Shown here: in pieces, positions 38,172 through 51,200 of the stretch | How positions within the stretch are numbered: position 1 is the stretch's first letter | Layout of the letters: each line of letters opens with the position of its first letter | Origin: Sipunculus nudus | Lineage: Eukaryota; Annelida; Sipuncula; Golfingiida; Sipunculidae | Direction of reading: 5' to 3' | DNA length: 64,000 nt | Assembly (NCBI GenBank): GCA_026874595.1 | Contig: CM049311.1 | Coordinates: forward strand, 59,525,953-59,589,952 | The notes under the pieces: generated by a model | What the model was told of the DNA's origin: nothing | Databases searched by the model: none | Seen by the model: the letters and a program-made list of their open reading frames with translations, nothing else | Translations under genes and position numbers: made by a program

Positions 38172-38992
38172 AAAGCGTAGTCGACAAGCGACTACGTGTA
38201 TCCGCCGAAATAAGAGTAGGACGGGTGAAGTGAGGCATGGATTGAGTGGTAAAGGGAAATAGAGTGAGAAGTGTTGCATATTAGTATAGCTGTCTGCCAC
38301 GTAAACATGACTTTAGGTGATGCAACCTGTCATTTGAACAAAAAATGCTATCTTAGATGTAAACACATGCTAAATTAGGCGGATCAGTCAAACCACTGCC
38401 GGGATATGAGTGCCTTTTACCCCAGACAGACAAACAGATAGACACCGTGGAAAACAGTTGCAGGTGGCGCCGACAGTTTTGTGTATGATAAAGAGCTACC
38501 TGATATCTTTATTCATGCAAAATTTCAGGCTGACAAGTAAAACCAGTTTGGAGAAATTAGCATGGATGTCTGCATGCAGCGTAAGTATAATTGTATGTGA
38601 CGCCACCTGTCATATGAACGAGATATCTATACAAGATGTATATACATGTAGATGCAAAATTTCAGGCGGATAAATCAAACTACTGCCGAGATATCAGTGA
38701 TTTTACCCCAGACAGACAAACAGATCTAAGAGCTATGCTCATGCAAAATTTCAGCCTGATCGGTCAAACGAGTCCCAGGATTATGTATAAAAATGGAGCA
38801 CAGCTGGACGCTGTGCAGAGAGGAAAGGTCAGAGGTCATCCTAAAGTAAGGGCGTACCAGTTAACATCGGACCCGATCATAAGTTCGAGTTTCATAAAAT
38901 TCCGTCCAGTGGTTACACAGGAGTTCTCGGGAAACCTAGGAGGCGGCGCGGGTGGCGGCGGTGGGATGAAAATACAGTATCCGCAAAACTAT
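38172..38992 (-). mobile_element. H-B2: second copy of H-B, reversed, 5' end clipped
   Basis: On the minus strand it begins inside the 5' hairpin (GTTTTGCGGATAC at about 38990), followed by CCGCCGCCACC, GACCTCTGACCTTTCCTCTC and monomers with decayed GGTGGCGCCACC (38463, 38597). It ends with TTCGGCGGATACACGTAGTC and a perfect 8-bp hairpin CGTAGTCG-CTTGT-CGACTACG (38174-38195). The outer 5' arm is lost. Confidence 0.78.
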
Positions 38993-39917
38993 ATTTCATA
39001 TATATAAGCAAATAATTACAGTCACCGAAATTCTTATTCTTCATGTCGCCGCGGCTATATATACTATCGGTGTCAAGGCTCTAGGTCACACTCCTGAACA
39101 AATCTGTGTTAAAGACGCTGATTGAGCTATTGTTCTCTTCATATTCTAATAACAAAGAGAAATATAGACAACTCAAGTTTCGACATGTAACTGTACCACA
39201 ACAGTATAGCATGTCGTAAAATATACACACGGATAGTTTTCATGACATTTACATCCCGTATTTAGCCTGTTTTCACTATTAAATTGTCTGGTTGTTCGAA
39301 TTGATAAAGTTTTAATATTTTGTATTAAATACCAACACATAACAAACAGAATAAATGATTCGTGTAACCAGAGACTCTTACCTATCAGAGCGCCCGACCG
39401 TGCCGGATGGTTAGCCTGCAGGGAGTAACTGACTGAAGCATCCAGAATGTCGGGAAGTCATTAGTAACATTAGTAATATACGATCTCAGTTCAGTTGTCA
39501 GCGAATGAATAATGCTGGAGGTTTGCTGGTGAGCAAAGAATTAATATCCGTTCGCCCCCTTGCTCTGATCACATCCTTTTGCCCAGCCTCAAGGATTACC
39601 CACAAGTTCTTCACTAGACAGTACAGGCTTCAGCAAGAAGATATATCCAACTTATCACTCGACTTATCTGGTCTTTATAAAAAGTCATTGCGAGTACATG
39701 TATCTGCTGTTCATTATGTACAGTAGTGATTAGACCCAACATAATCATGATGGTGTCATCCCTGTTGGACGGGTCTCAGATAGGCGTCTCGTATCGTCTG
39801 TTCTGTTCGGGTCCAATGAGGCAGTATTGCAGTTTTGTTAAATGAAATAACTACAAACCTTGGAGTCCTACATTCCCCTCTCTTTTGAAAAGAATGGGGT
39901 AGAATTTTTATAATTTT
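38993..39917. other. Intergenic, no gene recognised
   Basis: AT-rich, with a 73-codon frame at 39505-39726 of no recognisable family. Confidence 0.5.
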
Positions 39918-40190
39918 ATGCCCCCGTCACAAAGTGGCCGGGGCATATATAGTTTTACCCATGTCCTTCATTCTGTCATTCCGAAATCCAATAGTTGTAC
40001 TTAAGTTCTCCACAATGCTTGCAGAAATTGGCCTGATTTTTTGGTGTGTTGGTGCATAATAACTACTTACAGATCGAGTTCATGTTTCTTCGTGGTTGAC
40101 ATACTTTTGACTGTATGACGGCTCCTGAGCATAGAAAATTTCATGAAAAAAATAGAAATTTTCGTAATAAAAGCATATGTCCCTATATAT
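39918..40190 (+). mobile_element. H-C2: truncated copy of H-C
   Basis: The same 5' hairpin (ATGCCCCCGTCAC, AAA, GTGGCCGGGGCAT), a short CATTCTGTCATTCC stretch and a single monomer with GCCTGATTTTTTGGTGTG and TTTCATGAAAA. The satellite array and 3' end are missing; a dispersed repeat begins at about 40200. Confidence 0.8.
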
Positions 40191-40199
40191 AAACAATCC

Positions 40200-40430
40200 T
40201 GTTATATACAGCAGGGGTGGAACCAGCGGTTTTGTAACAAAGGGGTCCAAACAGGAAGACTAAGGATACAACCTAAAAAAGGTCATCAAGTCAGGAAGGG
40301 GGGTGGAGGGGGGGGGAGGATGTTCAAGGCCTCAAAATTTGGTTTTATTTTTTATAAGGATAGTTCCATTGCCTGTTGGTGGCCCTGTCTGTTGAATGAG
40401 GATGCAGGTAACCATACAGTAAGAATGATA
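40200..40430 (+). repeat. Dispersed repeat R3, copy 2
   Basis: Matches 35990-36175: GGGTGGAACCAGCGGTTTTG, CCTCAAAATTTGGTTTT, GCCTGTTGGTGGCCCTGTCT. It begins right after the truncated H-C2. Confidence 0.65.
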
Positions 40431-40854
40431 TCTGTATTAACAGCTTACTGCACATGGGTAGTACTGTAGGTAAGAGAGTTAGAATTTCTCTACATCAAAT
40501 TGCAATTCCTGTATACTTGAGTGAGTGTTGTATGTGCCCTGTTCGTGCCTTCAATAAATGTTGAGAACCCAATATTTATCATGATTCCCCAGTGCCTATA
40601 TGACGGACATACACGTATCTCCTCTATCAATATTTCTATTTGAATTAACTTATGTTTCTCGACCCACTGCCCAGAATCTGACTCAAAAGAGTACAACTCT
40701 GCCGGTCAGGGATTGTGGGTAAAGGAATTCTGTCCCCACAGTGCACTGGGGTTCTAAATACACCAGCGGCGTAGGTATAGAAGAGGTAATTATGAGGTAA
40801 TTTTTTTATGGATTTGCGGTGTCAGTTAAAGACAGGTAATCCATGAAGGCAATT

Positions 40855-41050
40855 AGGGCCCAGCTTTAAAAAAAGCGGTGCCCTATTGTGCTCACCGTGT
40901 CCGTCCGTCCTTCCGTCAGTTAAGCTTTCTTTCGATATTACAAAGACAATTCGGTAGATCATTCTAAGATCCACGGGGATGTTTGGTGCCTAGGAGGGCT
41001 CCGTCACTATCGAGTTTTATACCATCCAAAGATTCAATATGGCTGCCAGA
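40855..41050 (+). mobile_element. H-F: 5' end of another hairpin-ended repeat
   Basis: AGGGCCCAGCTTT (40855-40867), loop AAAA, AAAGCGGTGCCCT (40872-40884): a 13-bp stem with two mismatches in the middle. It is followed by ATTGTGCTCACCGTGTCCGT and CCGTCCTTCCGTC. The element's 3' limit is not evident; the end given is approximate. Confidence 0.55.
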
Positions 41051-43138
41051 GCACAATCGGTGATTTTCTTTCGCGCGTGATATCCTCTTTAATCAGAATA
41101 AAATCAAATTGTTCTGATCTACAGAAGTCCAAATGTCACCAATAACATATTTGCCACTTACATATTTGAAATATTGCAAAATCTAGATCCATCACTGCCA
41201 AATGTATTTATGGGGGCTTCAGCATCTTTTTTTACAAACAAAAGGAAATTACCCTGTAAGCAACATTTTCTTTAAAAACAAATTTATGCAACAAGTTGAT
41301 CAACATACATACCATCAAAACTCACTACTGGTTCATGTGTGGACAAACGACAGCATACCAGCCTGCAAAATATTAACACTGGCAACATACTACAGTGACC
41401 ATACTACTATAAGGACCATCGTCCCATTACATCTCATTTGAGGCATGATCCTCGGCTGCTCTTCTGTATAAGACAGGAAGTGTATGATTTCGCACCGGAA
41501 TATTCGAGCGAAAGCCTAATATAATATTTACCTATTTACGACAGGTTCGGTATTTTACCCACATTTGATACACTACGGCTCAAATCGGAGCTGGATATCG
41601 CAAGTTGTCAGGTCGTTCAGTTTCATTACTCAGAGTGTCCAGTCAATTACGCTGTTAAAACCAAAAGGCGCGTCGCACAGGATTGAGAATGTAACAAAAA
41701 CGCAGCTGTAATTTAGGCATTTATGTAGAGTGATACGTAACTATAGCTTCACAACAATTACTTAACCATGCAGTTAAGTGCATAATAACTGAAATGAAAT
41801 GAAATCGGTTTTATTCAGAAAATGTAAGCCTCATGTTCATAGCTTCACAATGATTTGTATAATACCTTAAAGGGGCCCAATCACCTATAAAGCATGTTGA
41901 ATTAACACGAAATAAATTTGAAATAAATTGGTACCTGCCAAAGTTTTTACCTGAAACCGTTGGCTTACTCCTGTACACAAGTGTTAAAACAATGGACCGG
42001 GCGCGATCACAGGTGTCAACAAAACACAGCGCATCGGACTTCGTGCACCGCTTGGGCCAAAACAGATGTCAATAAAGAGATGCCCTGACTAACTTTGCCC
42101 TAAAAATGTTATACATGTTCCTGCCGGCCGAAACATCGCATGTTATCTGTAGCGCTTGTGCAAAATCGGCCACGCGGCCTTGTTTTTGTAAACCGACACT
42201 CGTGGACTTGTTTGAAAACATGCAAAATCATAACAAGGTGTTAAAGAGCTCAAAGGGAGGTACTGAAACCGTGTGCCGGGATAGTTTTGCCTGGAAATTT
42301 TTGTATAACGCAAACGTGAACTGATATTGTGAAAGAATAAGTATAATATTTCTCTTGATTATGTCCCTTTAATGTATAGTCACGTGTCTCCATATTCAAA
42401 CCATAGTACTGTAAAGTCAGAAACAACAAAAATAGTAAAAAATAACTACGTCACTATTTACTGTGTGAACAAAAATTATTAATAATAATTATACATAAAT
42501 GATAAATAATAAATAAAAGAACATATTTAAATATATGTACAATAATGAATTAAATTAGTTTTGGTATAATTAATACTGATTTTAACAACATGTGCACATA
42601 TAAATATCGATCTATACTAAATAAACATACCGGTTTCTAATCCATTAAATAAAGTTACATATTAGGAAGAAAAGAAATCAAGAAAATATAGATTATATGT
42701 TTAAATAAATCACAATAGCAGATGTTTGTAGAATTCTACAAGTTGTGTTGGATAGCTGAAAATGTATACATTAACGTGACATATTATCATCTTTGAGATG
42801 CATGATATATCCAAGAGATTTTTAACACAGTTCTAAGTTAAGTTCTGATACAAACATTATTCATTATTCACTCATATGTAAAAGTGATATAACAGTCCTG
42901 TTATTTACCCATACATAATTAACAAAATCATTACTATGGCAGTTCAGTCATAAACTATATTTTCATTTATGGTAATCATTATAAGCCAACAAGGAAACTT
43001 GTGAATTATCATAATAAATGAATGAATTAGTCATAATGGTATTAACCTGTGTCAGACACAAATGCAGTCTTATAGTTGTCTAGCAACAATCAAGACTCTT
43101 GTTATTGATGCAAGATTATTATTAGATATTTATGACAA
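41051..43138. other. Intergenic, no gene recognised
   Basis: Contains an M2-like left terminus at 41870 and a 72-codon frame (42106-42324) without motifs. Strongly AT-rich after 42400. Confidence 0.5.
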
Positions 43139-43483
43139 TTAGGCAAAAAAAATTAAAGGTATGGCTCTCAGGCACCGCCCGCATCAATTTTAACCCCCCG
43201 CATCAAAAATTTTTATTTTGATTTTCAACAGAAACTTACCAATTTTGAGCTGCAGCCGCTCGGATATTTCTATCAAGTAGATACAATCATATACAATTTC
43301 CTTTGTTATGTAGTGCTTTAGCATGTTTAGCAAAATAAATTTATTATTATCATGTTTTTCTCTTATCATTTGACATTTTTATCGAAACATACAAAAAAAT
43401 AAAAATAAAAAAAACCGCCCGCCCGCATTGATTTCTAAAAAAAAAGTGCCTAAGAACCATACCTTTTATTTTTTTTGGCCTAA
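43139..43483. mobile_element. MITE M1a, intact reference copy
   Basis: Terminal inverted repeats of about 37 bases: TTAGGC, an A-run, AAAGGTATGGCTCTCAGGCA at the left, and the mirror TGCCTAAGAACCATACCTTT, a T-run, GGCCTAA at the right. Inside are GCCCGCAT repeats near both ends. No coding capacity. Confidence 0.85.
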
Positions 43484-43589
43484 TGCAGTTTTTCTATTAT
43501 CAAATAAATGATCTGTAAAGGCTGCAAGGCTATTTATTGTGAATAGATTTTAATTGACATCAATGAGTGGAAAGATAACTTGTTTACAT

Positions 43590-44345
43590 TATACATATAT
43601 TTTCTCCTCAGGTTATCATACAAAGGACACTTCTAATAAAATGATATTCATCTTCTACATAAGCTTCTCCATGTTTTAAGCAGTACCTACATAGTCTCTC
43701 TTCTCCAGTTTTTCTTGTATGACGACAACATTCTATTTCAAGTTCATGTGAAGATGTTCTAAGTCTTGCCAAACTTATTCTAGATCTCTTATTTGGACGA
43801 ATGATAAATACTATTCTATACCTGATACATTTTTAAATACACCATCATTTTTTAATCTCCCATTATTTTCTACACATGCTGACTATTCCTGCATTTCACC
43901 ATCTTGCATGTCTTTGGTTAAAACATGCCAAAAATTGAATTTATATCACGGGCCCTACTTCTTGTGATAGCCATAAATATCCAAAACCATGTGAAAATAA
44001 TACATGTTTGATTCTTGTCGCCCAGGTTTCCTTACCCTCTTCATCTGATCTGTATATTTTATAATAGAGTTGCTTCGGGAGTCTGTATTCTGATATTCTC
44101 AATACATTTATTTTAATCCAATAAGAAATGCATTTTATCATGTGCTTGATTTTTTTTGGGAGTCTGCCACATTCTCCAAGTGCTGCAGCGTTGGGTGAAG
44201 ACGAATTAATACCTAGTATATATTTACAAAACCTATATATATAGTGTGAACTTGTTCCATATTACCGCTATTGGTGTAACCCCATAGCTCACTGCCATAA
44301 GACGGAACTAGTTCTACCATTTTATCCACAATGAAAACAATTCTT
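43590..44345 (-). mobile_element. LINE ORF2 C-terminal remnant
   Basis: Minus-strand translation reads YGSELWGYTNSGNMEQVH-like codons near 44300, then SPNAAALGECGRLPKK and MIKCISYWIKINVLRISEYR (44141-44080), HGFGYLWLSQEVG (about 43970), and RTSSHELEIECCRHTRK with CRYCLKHGEAYVEDEYHF (about 43750-43650). The cysteine/histidine tail is the zinc-binding end of a LINE ORF2. The fragment is broken by frameshifts. Confidence 0.75.
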
Positions 44346-45167
44346 TAACTGATATATTTCTTCTCAGAAGCAAACTTTTTATCATTAGAATAGAATTATT
44401 TGCATGGGATACCAGTTGTTTTTACCCAATTTCAGACTATTTAAGTAATGAAGTAAAGTGCCCTCACATGTATTTATAATTACTGCATGATAATTGTATA
44501 ATTGTTAAACCAAACTCCGTTTTGCTATCTGATTGCACAATGTCGCCCAATAATAGGTGACACGAGGTCTAATGACTTTAAGACTATTCCTGTTACACAG
44601 TTAATAAAAAAAATACATATTTTACATGGCATAAATATTTCAAACTTTTCATTCATTTAAACATGATTTTGTAACATTAAAAAGTTAAATGAATCATGTA
44701 ACAGCTGATGACAATATCTCAAAAGTGTTTTTTTTTTCAATTATTTATTCTGTACGTGTGATTCTTGTTGAAAACTTCTATTGAATAAATAAAAATTTTA
44801 TTCAATCAAAATTTAAGTTTAAGTTTTAAGGTAGATAGAGAAATGAAAGAAAAAAAAACTTGAGAAATTATCATGAAGTTTAATATGAGTGGAAATTATC
44901 AGGCTGGAAAATGGCTTGCTGAACATTACTGTTTCAGTCTTAATTATTTAATTATTTCAGAGATTTTTTTATTCAAATGTATGACTTAAAAAGACATATA
45001 ATGTAACTTTATGAAATTGTTTATTTGAAACATGCGGGCAGACACACATCATGGCATCATGAACATACAAGTAGACTGCAAGGAGTCAGCTGTAACTTAC
45101 TCACTGCACTGCATGGAAAAGGATTTCAGAGCGACATGACAAGGAATGGTTCTCAGAGGGGGAAAAC
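44346..45167. other. Upstream of MSH2; no gene recognised
   Basis: AT-rich, becoming GC-balanced from about 45020 toward the MSH2 start. The long frame 45025-45279 overlaps MSH2 exon 1 in the same frame but its upstream part is not MSH2-like. Confidence 0.5.
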
Positions 45168-45204
45168 CCATGACGTCATACGGCGGGAATCTGATTCAGC
45201 AATC
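45168..45204 (+). promoter_or_regulatory. Probable MSH2 promoter with CRE and E2F-like sites
   Basis: The palindrome TGACGTCA (45171-45178) is a consensus CRE/ATF site, and GGCGGGAA (45182-45189) is an E2F-like site; both lie within 35 bases upstream of the proposed ATG at 45205. The block is less AT-rich than its surroundings. E2F control of mismatch-repair genes is known in other animals. Use of these sites here is inference. Confidence 0.5.
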
Positions 45205-48200
45205 ATGGCGGCCTTGTTGAAGCAAGACTCTGCGGGCAGTGGTAGTGTTTTACAGCCTTATGTTGATAACGATCTTTAACATTATTATTTAATATCATAA
45301 ACTTATATGTGATTCATTAAACTATTTGAATGCTATTAATTAGTTGTTCGTTTTTCGTTAATTTTTACAGAAACTGTAGCGGATAATGGCTTCATCGTAT
45401 ATTATCGCTCACTGCCTGAGGTAAGTTGTGGCATAAACTGCAATTATGTCAATTCAAATATAAAATCTTTCTCTGTTTGTTACCTATTTTTAAAACAGGG
45501 TACATCATTGTATGTGACGTAAAAAATCTGGTGAATATCAGGATTAAAGAACAAGGCTAACAAAGTTTATGTTTCAGCAAATGGAATATATCATGCAACC
45601 AGTCTGTGACACTGTCTGAGTCTGAGAACAGACATGTAATTATATGACAGTACATACACACAAAGCTGGTGTGCCCATATATGCTTGCCAAATCACTCTT
45701 TTGATTTTGTAATTGGAGTATTTACAAAGACTGAAGTGATATATAGTTCAACGTCAGGTCCCATCACTGTACAGGGGCAGATCCAGGATTGAGGAAAAGG
45801 GGGGAGGGGGGGTCCAACCCAGGAATACTAATGAAAAACTAAGAAAAAGGTCCCCAGGTTCAAAAAAAGGGGTCTAGGCCGTTAAATTTTGTCTGAAACC
45901 CTTAAAAAAGGTTTCTTAGGGGTTATATTACGTCTATTCACCATCTTTTTTTATGGAAGACTGTCCTTGATTCGCTGTACCTATTTTTGTCAGCCAGTAC
46001 CAGCATATACACACACATGGAAACACCTTTTTTTTACCGGCAAGCGTATACGCACATGCATATATAAGTGCACATGGAAACACAGATATAAATGTTCAGT
46101 ATCAAGCATTATTGCCACATTACAAGGTTCAAAGTAAATGCTAGAACTTAAATCTCTAGTTGAATGAAAAAGATTTACTGGTGCATAAGATATGCCACGA
46201 TGCAAAGTCAAATATTGAATCTGTTTCATCAAATGGACCTGACTCCCCATATTGATACACTGATGATAGGTGATTAAAGGGGCCTATTCTGTAAAAGAAA
46301 GATAATCTCCTGAACTTTACTATAAATAATTGATGGTCATACAAGCCATGCCTGAACACTTAATTTATCACTTTAAAACTGAATAAACAAGCAGCTTATT
46401 TTGAATGCTTCATTCTGGCTCTACTATTTATCAGTTCATGTCCCTGTCAAGTCTTTCTACAACACCATATGTGAAGCATGTATTATCCTCTGTGTACTAC
46501 TCACTTTTCAGTTTCCTCTATATTGAATAAATATATATAAAAAAAACTGTTAAATTCCATGTGAAACAAGAAAAAAAGTGATCAGCCTCGTAAAAATAAT
46601 CTGTAACTGTGTTAACAGCTCCAACACTTAAAAAATGCCATCCCAGGTCATCTCTAGATCAATGCCAATACCAATGGATGGGACATTTGGGGCTCATAAC
46701 TATATAGCCTGGCCCTCTGTTGCTACAAAGAAACTGGCCCATCTCACAATGGCTTATATTCTTTGAATGGAAAACATGGTGCATAAGTGTGTCTTTCCGC
46801 AGTATCATCAAAATCTTAACACGAGTCTTTGCAATGTTGCTAGCAGATAAGGTAGACCCAGTTGTGGCTCTGTTGTTAAAACACAGAGCCACAGGTCGCT
46901 GCCTACATTTATTTGGCAGATGGGAATGCATGCAGTTTCTGACGATGCACTCAGTTTAAGTACATGTATCTTACCTGGAGTGTGGTAAACCGAGGCTATT
47001 AGCTCAGCTAGCGATGTGCAGTGCACGTGTTACATCACCGCTGCTGTGAGTGTCCTTGTAACTGGACCACTGGCTACACAAGGCCACTGGCTGAACGGGG
47101 TGTTACCAGGGTTAGGTCCCTTTTCCATGCGCGCGGAAACGCGGGCGTTGCCGCGCCCAGAAAAAATCGCGCAAGTGTAAATCAGGTATACCTTTTCCAT
47201 GCAGGTGGAAACGCGCGCGTGTGAAATGAACATCGTGCGATGTGCGATTTTTCAGCGTGGTTTCCGCGCGTGGAAAAATCACACCAGTGTAAATCAGGTA
47301 TACCTTTTCCATGCAGGTGGAAACGCGCGCGTGTGAATGAACATCGTGCGATGCGCGATTTTTCAGTGCACGTTTCCACGCGCGGAAAAATTGCACCAGT
47401 GTAAATCATGTGTCCCTTTTCCATGCACGCGGAAACGCGCGCGGGTGAGCCTGCTTGTGGAGGTCAAGGACGCGAATGCAGTCTGATTGAGGGCGCCCCA
47501 TCATAGGCCTCTATCAAGCATGGCGACAAGTCATACATAATTGCTGTTCTGCTTTACTACTTTAATGCATGATTATATATATATATATTAAATAAACATA
47601 TATATGTGCGTCGAGGTTGTTAAATATCTTATAACAGACTGCGGTAGTTAATTATAATCATATATAGCCTATATACGACTCCCGCCCTCCTGTCAATAGC
47701 TCACTACCGAAATAAAAACTATACGTTCCTGCAAATATAATGAAATTTTAAATGTATACATGCATAAACTGAACAGACACATGCTTGACATGATGCGGGG
47801 AAGGCTGTGGGACGGTTAATACCTTGTGAAAACAGGTCACGTGAAGGGGGAATTCTACGAAAACGCGCGCTTTTCTGTGCAAATGGAAAAGCTCAATTCA
47901 GCGCGATTTTTTCAGCGCGCGGAAACATGCGCATGGAAAAGGGGCCTTACACACTGGATTGTTTCAGCCCGCATGGTGCATGTGTCACGTTTCATCTGGG
48001 TGCTTCAGGAAGTTAGCAGCGATGATTTAACACGTGCACAGCACACCGCTAGCTGAAGCAGTCACCCATCCCAGCTCACCATCATCTAACAGTGCATGAC
48101 TTCACGTCCGCTAGATAAATGAAAGCAGCCACCTGTGGCTGAGCCACAACTAAGTCTAGCAGATAAAGGAACCATGGGTAAAAGTTTACACCGCACTACC

Positions 48201-51200
48201 AACTAAACATATAATTCTGTATCAATGATGTTAGTGCACTTTTATCTAAATTTCAGTTATTGCTGTGTTGACAGGATTTTTTCTTTGATTTTTCAGAAAC
48301 CAAATACAACTGTCAGGTTCTTTGATAGAGGGGTAAGCATGTTTACAATATTTTTCTGCTTTACATAGTTTACTTTGTTCTCATTACACCTAAACAAAAT
48401 ATTATAAAATTATTATTTTTTTTTTATTTGCATTTCATTTTTTTTTTCAGTTTTCATAAAATGAGGGACAAGAAGGCTATCTTTTATTTTACAGAATTTT
48501 CCAAATATATTAATTATAAAGGACACCACTATACTTAAAACACTAGTAAGTGTGGAAAAATTAGATTTAGTTACCAATATCTCTTATGTATTAAAATAGC
48601 ATAATTTATGAAAAGCAAATTCTCAAATAACTCCATCTTTCTTTGATTGAAAAAAGTGAAGGAATCTCATGGGTTTTATGTGAAAGTAGTATAAATAAAT
48701 ATTAGCTGAAAAGGATTTGACTGGGATTGTCTTTTTCAGTTAGTTAAAAGTGTTTCAAGGAAGCACTTGCATTCAGTTAACCAGAAAATTTATATACTGA
48801 AAAACTGTCTGTAAAGAGCTTGTAAAGGAATCACAGTCCCTCTTTTCTCAACAAATGTATAATATTGGTAGCACCAGTGTCTTAAGTGTTTGCTCTCAGA
48901 TTGCTTGTGGACCAAAATGTTCATTAATATGAGATCTGTACAATCAGTACAGTCAGACCTCAGAATTATGACCGATGCTGGGACCTCGGTAAAGTGGTCA
49001 CATTTGCCAGGTGGATGTCTAAGCGAGGTTTATATAAGAGTGAAAATAATCAGGACCCATAAAAAGTGTCTTGTGGTGAGGACCAAACTGAGGTAGTCTT
49101 TAGGTGAGTTTTAACTGTAATATGTGATTGCTGATTAACTTCAGGATTTGGTAGTTTTCATTATCAGGTCCTCGTGATTGTAGGAGTACTACACAGTCCA
49201 TGGACCTGATGCTGTGTATGCAGCAAAAGAGGTGTTCAAGACCATGGGGGTCATCAAGTACTTTGGATCAGGTAGGACCAAGTTCATATAAAACATCTGT
49301 AACAGTCCACAAATAACTTATTCAGACAAATTAAAATCCACTTTGTTAGACCAAAAAAATAAAAGAGTATGGTTCTCAGGCACTTTTTTAGCTCAGCTGA
49401 CTATAAGTCATCTGAGCTATAGTCGTGGTCCTTTGTCCGTCATCCGTCCCGCCGTCCGTCCGTTAACAGGGCACGTTTTAAAACCGTTGGACCTACAAAT
49501 CCAAAATTCTGCATACCATTAGATGTCCCTAAAATCTCCTACCAAACAAAAAATTGGGTCATTTAAACTTCGTTCCTTCGAGATATTAAGGAAAAACCTC
49601 CGTTTTCCATAAAAAAGCAATTGTTACACTTCAAGTCTGCCTAATATTAAAACCACTGATCTGTTTTTGATCATATTTAGTATTCATATTCTTCCATACA
49701 TTTTCTGTGCACATACCAAAAATTAAGTCAGTATTGGGTATTATTTTGAAGTTATCAGCCCAAATATAATGCAATTTTTTAAAAATCAGGAAATATATTT
49801 GCTCACTTAACATGAGAATTGCTGAAGCTGAAGACTTTTTTTTCAGGAATATAACTTTATTTAATCAAGATTCAATTGTTTGCCCAAAATTAGATCTGAA
49901 TTTTGCAAATTTTTCAAGTTATTAGCATAAATAAAAAATTAATACCTTAAATTTTGTCCAACTTTGGCAGTGGCACGTTTTTTCCCTGTAAGCACTGTTG
50001 ATTTAATTTTCACAGCATATATACATACGGATTTAATCTTTTAAAATCTGAAATTTCAAAGAAATTGTTTGAAAAGAGTAGCTTTTGTTCAAGTTTTCAT
50101 ACACCATGTCAAGTGTTGTTTATATCTAGCCCACCTAGTAGTACAGCCTTCACTTGCATTATGTAACCCACCCCAGGCAGCTTGCCTTGACCCAGCTTGG
50201 CCACTACTAGCAGGCTTCTCCTCTGCCCTGCACTCACCCCCCCCCCCCCCCCCCCGCTGGTGCATAAACTAGATGAATGTTATAATTTTCTGTATTTTAT
50301 TTTATTCTTGGACATGCTACATTTTAGATTTTGTATTGTACCACCAGGGTTACAATGATTAAAGTGCACATTTAATTGTGTCCACAAAGTGAAGTAATAC
50401 TTTACTTCAGAAGAGTAAAACTTCACCAGGTGTGAAATTGACTATTAATTCCAGTTATTAATTATAGCTGAGATTGTAATTAGCATAATGATATTGTTTG
50501 TCCCTCATTCAACCAACAGTGTGTATACTTTATTTGAAAAGATGTTTTTATTTTATCAAATTTACTGAATCTTTTATTTTATTTCGGTGAATAAAATTAA
50601 GCTTGTCCTGAAAAACTCCAATGTGCAAAACTTTTTAATAGGAATTCAATTAATAATTTTGTAGATGCCATGTTGTGGCATTATTTTCTTTTACATTCAG
50701 TTTAAACATTTGATTTAAAAATAATAAAATATATGTGTATGCATAATATGACCCAATGTGAGCTACAATCTGGATATATAATGATTGCAACTTAGAATTC
50801 TAATATTTTAACTTATATTTTCACTTTTATATTACAAATTTATAACACTTGTAAATAAAAAAATGAATCAGATAAAAACTATTAATGAAAAAAGTGGATA
50901 TGCTAAAAGAATAGGCTTATATATAAACTTAAATGCATTATTCCTTTAAAAGTGAAATGAAGGTATTAGTCCATTCTGTCCACTTGCCTGTCCATCTGTA
51001 AATTTTTCATATGCATCACAGTATCTCAAAACTTTTACTGTTTTTCTTCATGACAGTCTTGTCAGAGTATTAGTTTGCAATCATATATTGAGAACTTTAC
51101 TATAACCAAGTAGGAGGGCCCTTTCCTCTTAGCTTCTCATATGCTTATATAAATATAAAACATTACAATAGAATATTTTTCATATTTTGCATTTGCAAAA

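Noticed and set aside
47030-47424. Repeated [10 protein letters not shown] peptide in long minus-strand frames
   Set aside because: By-product of the 112-bp tandem units of the CpG-rich element.
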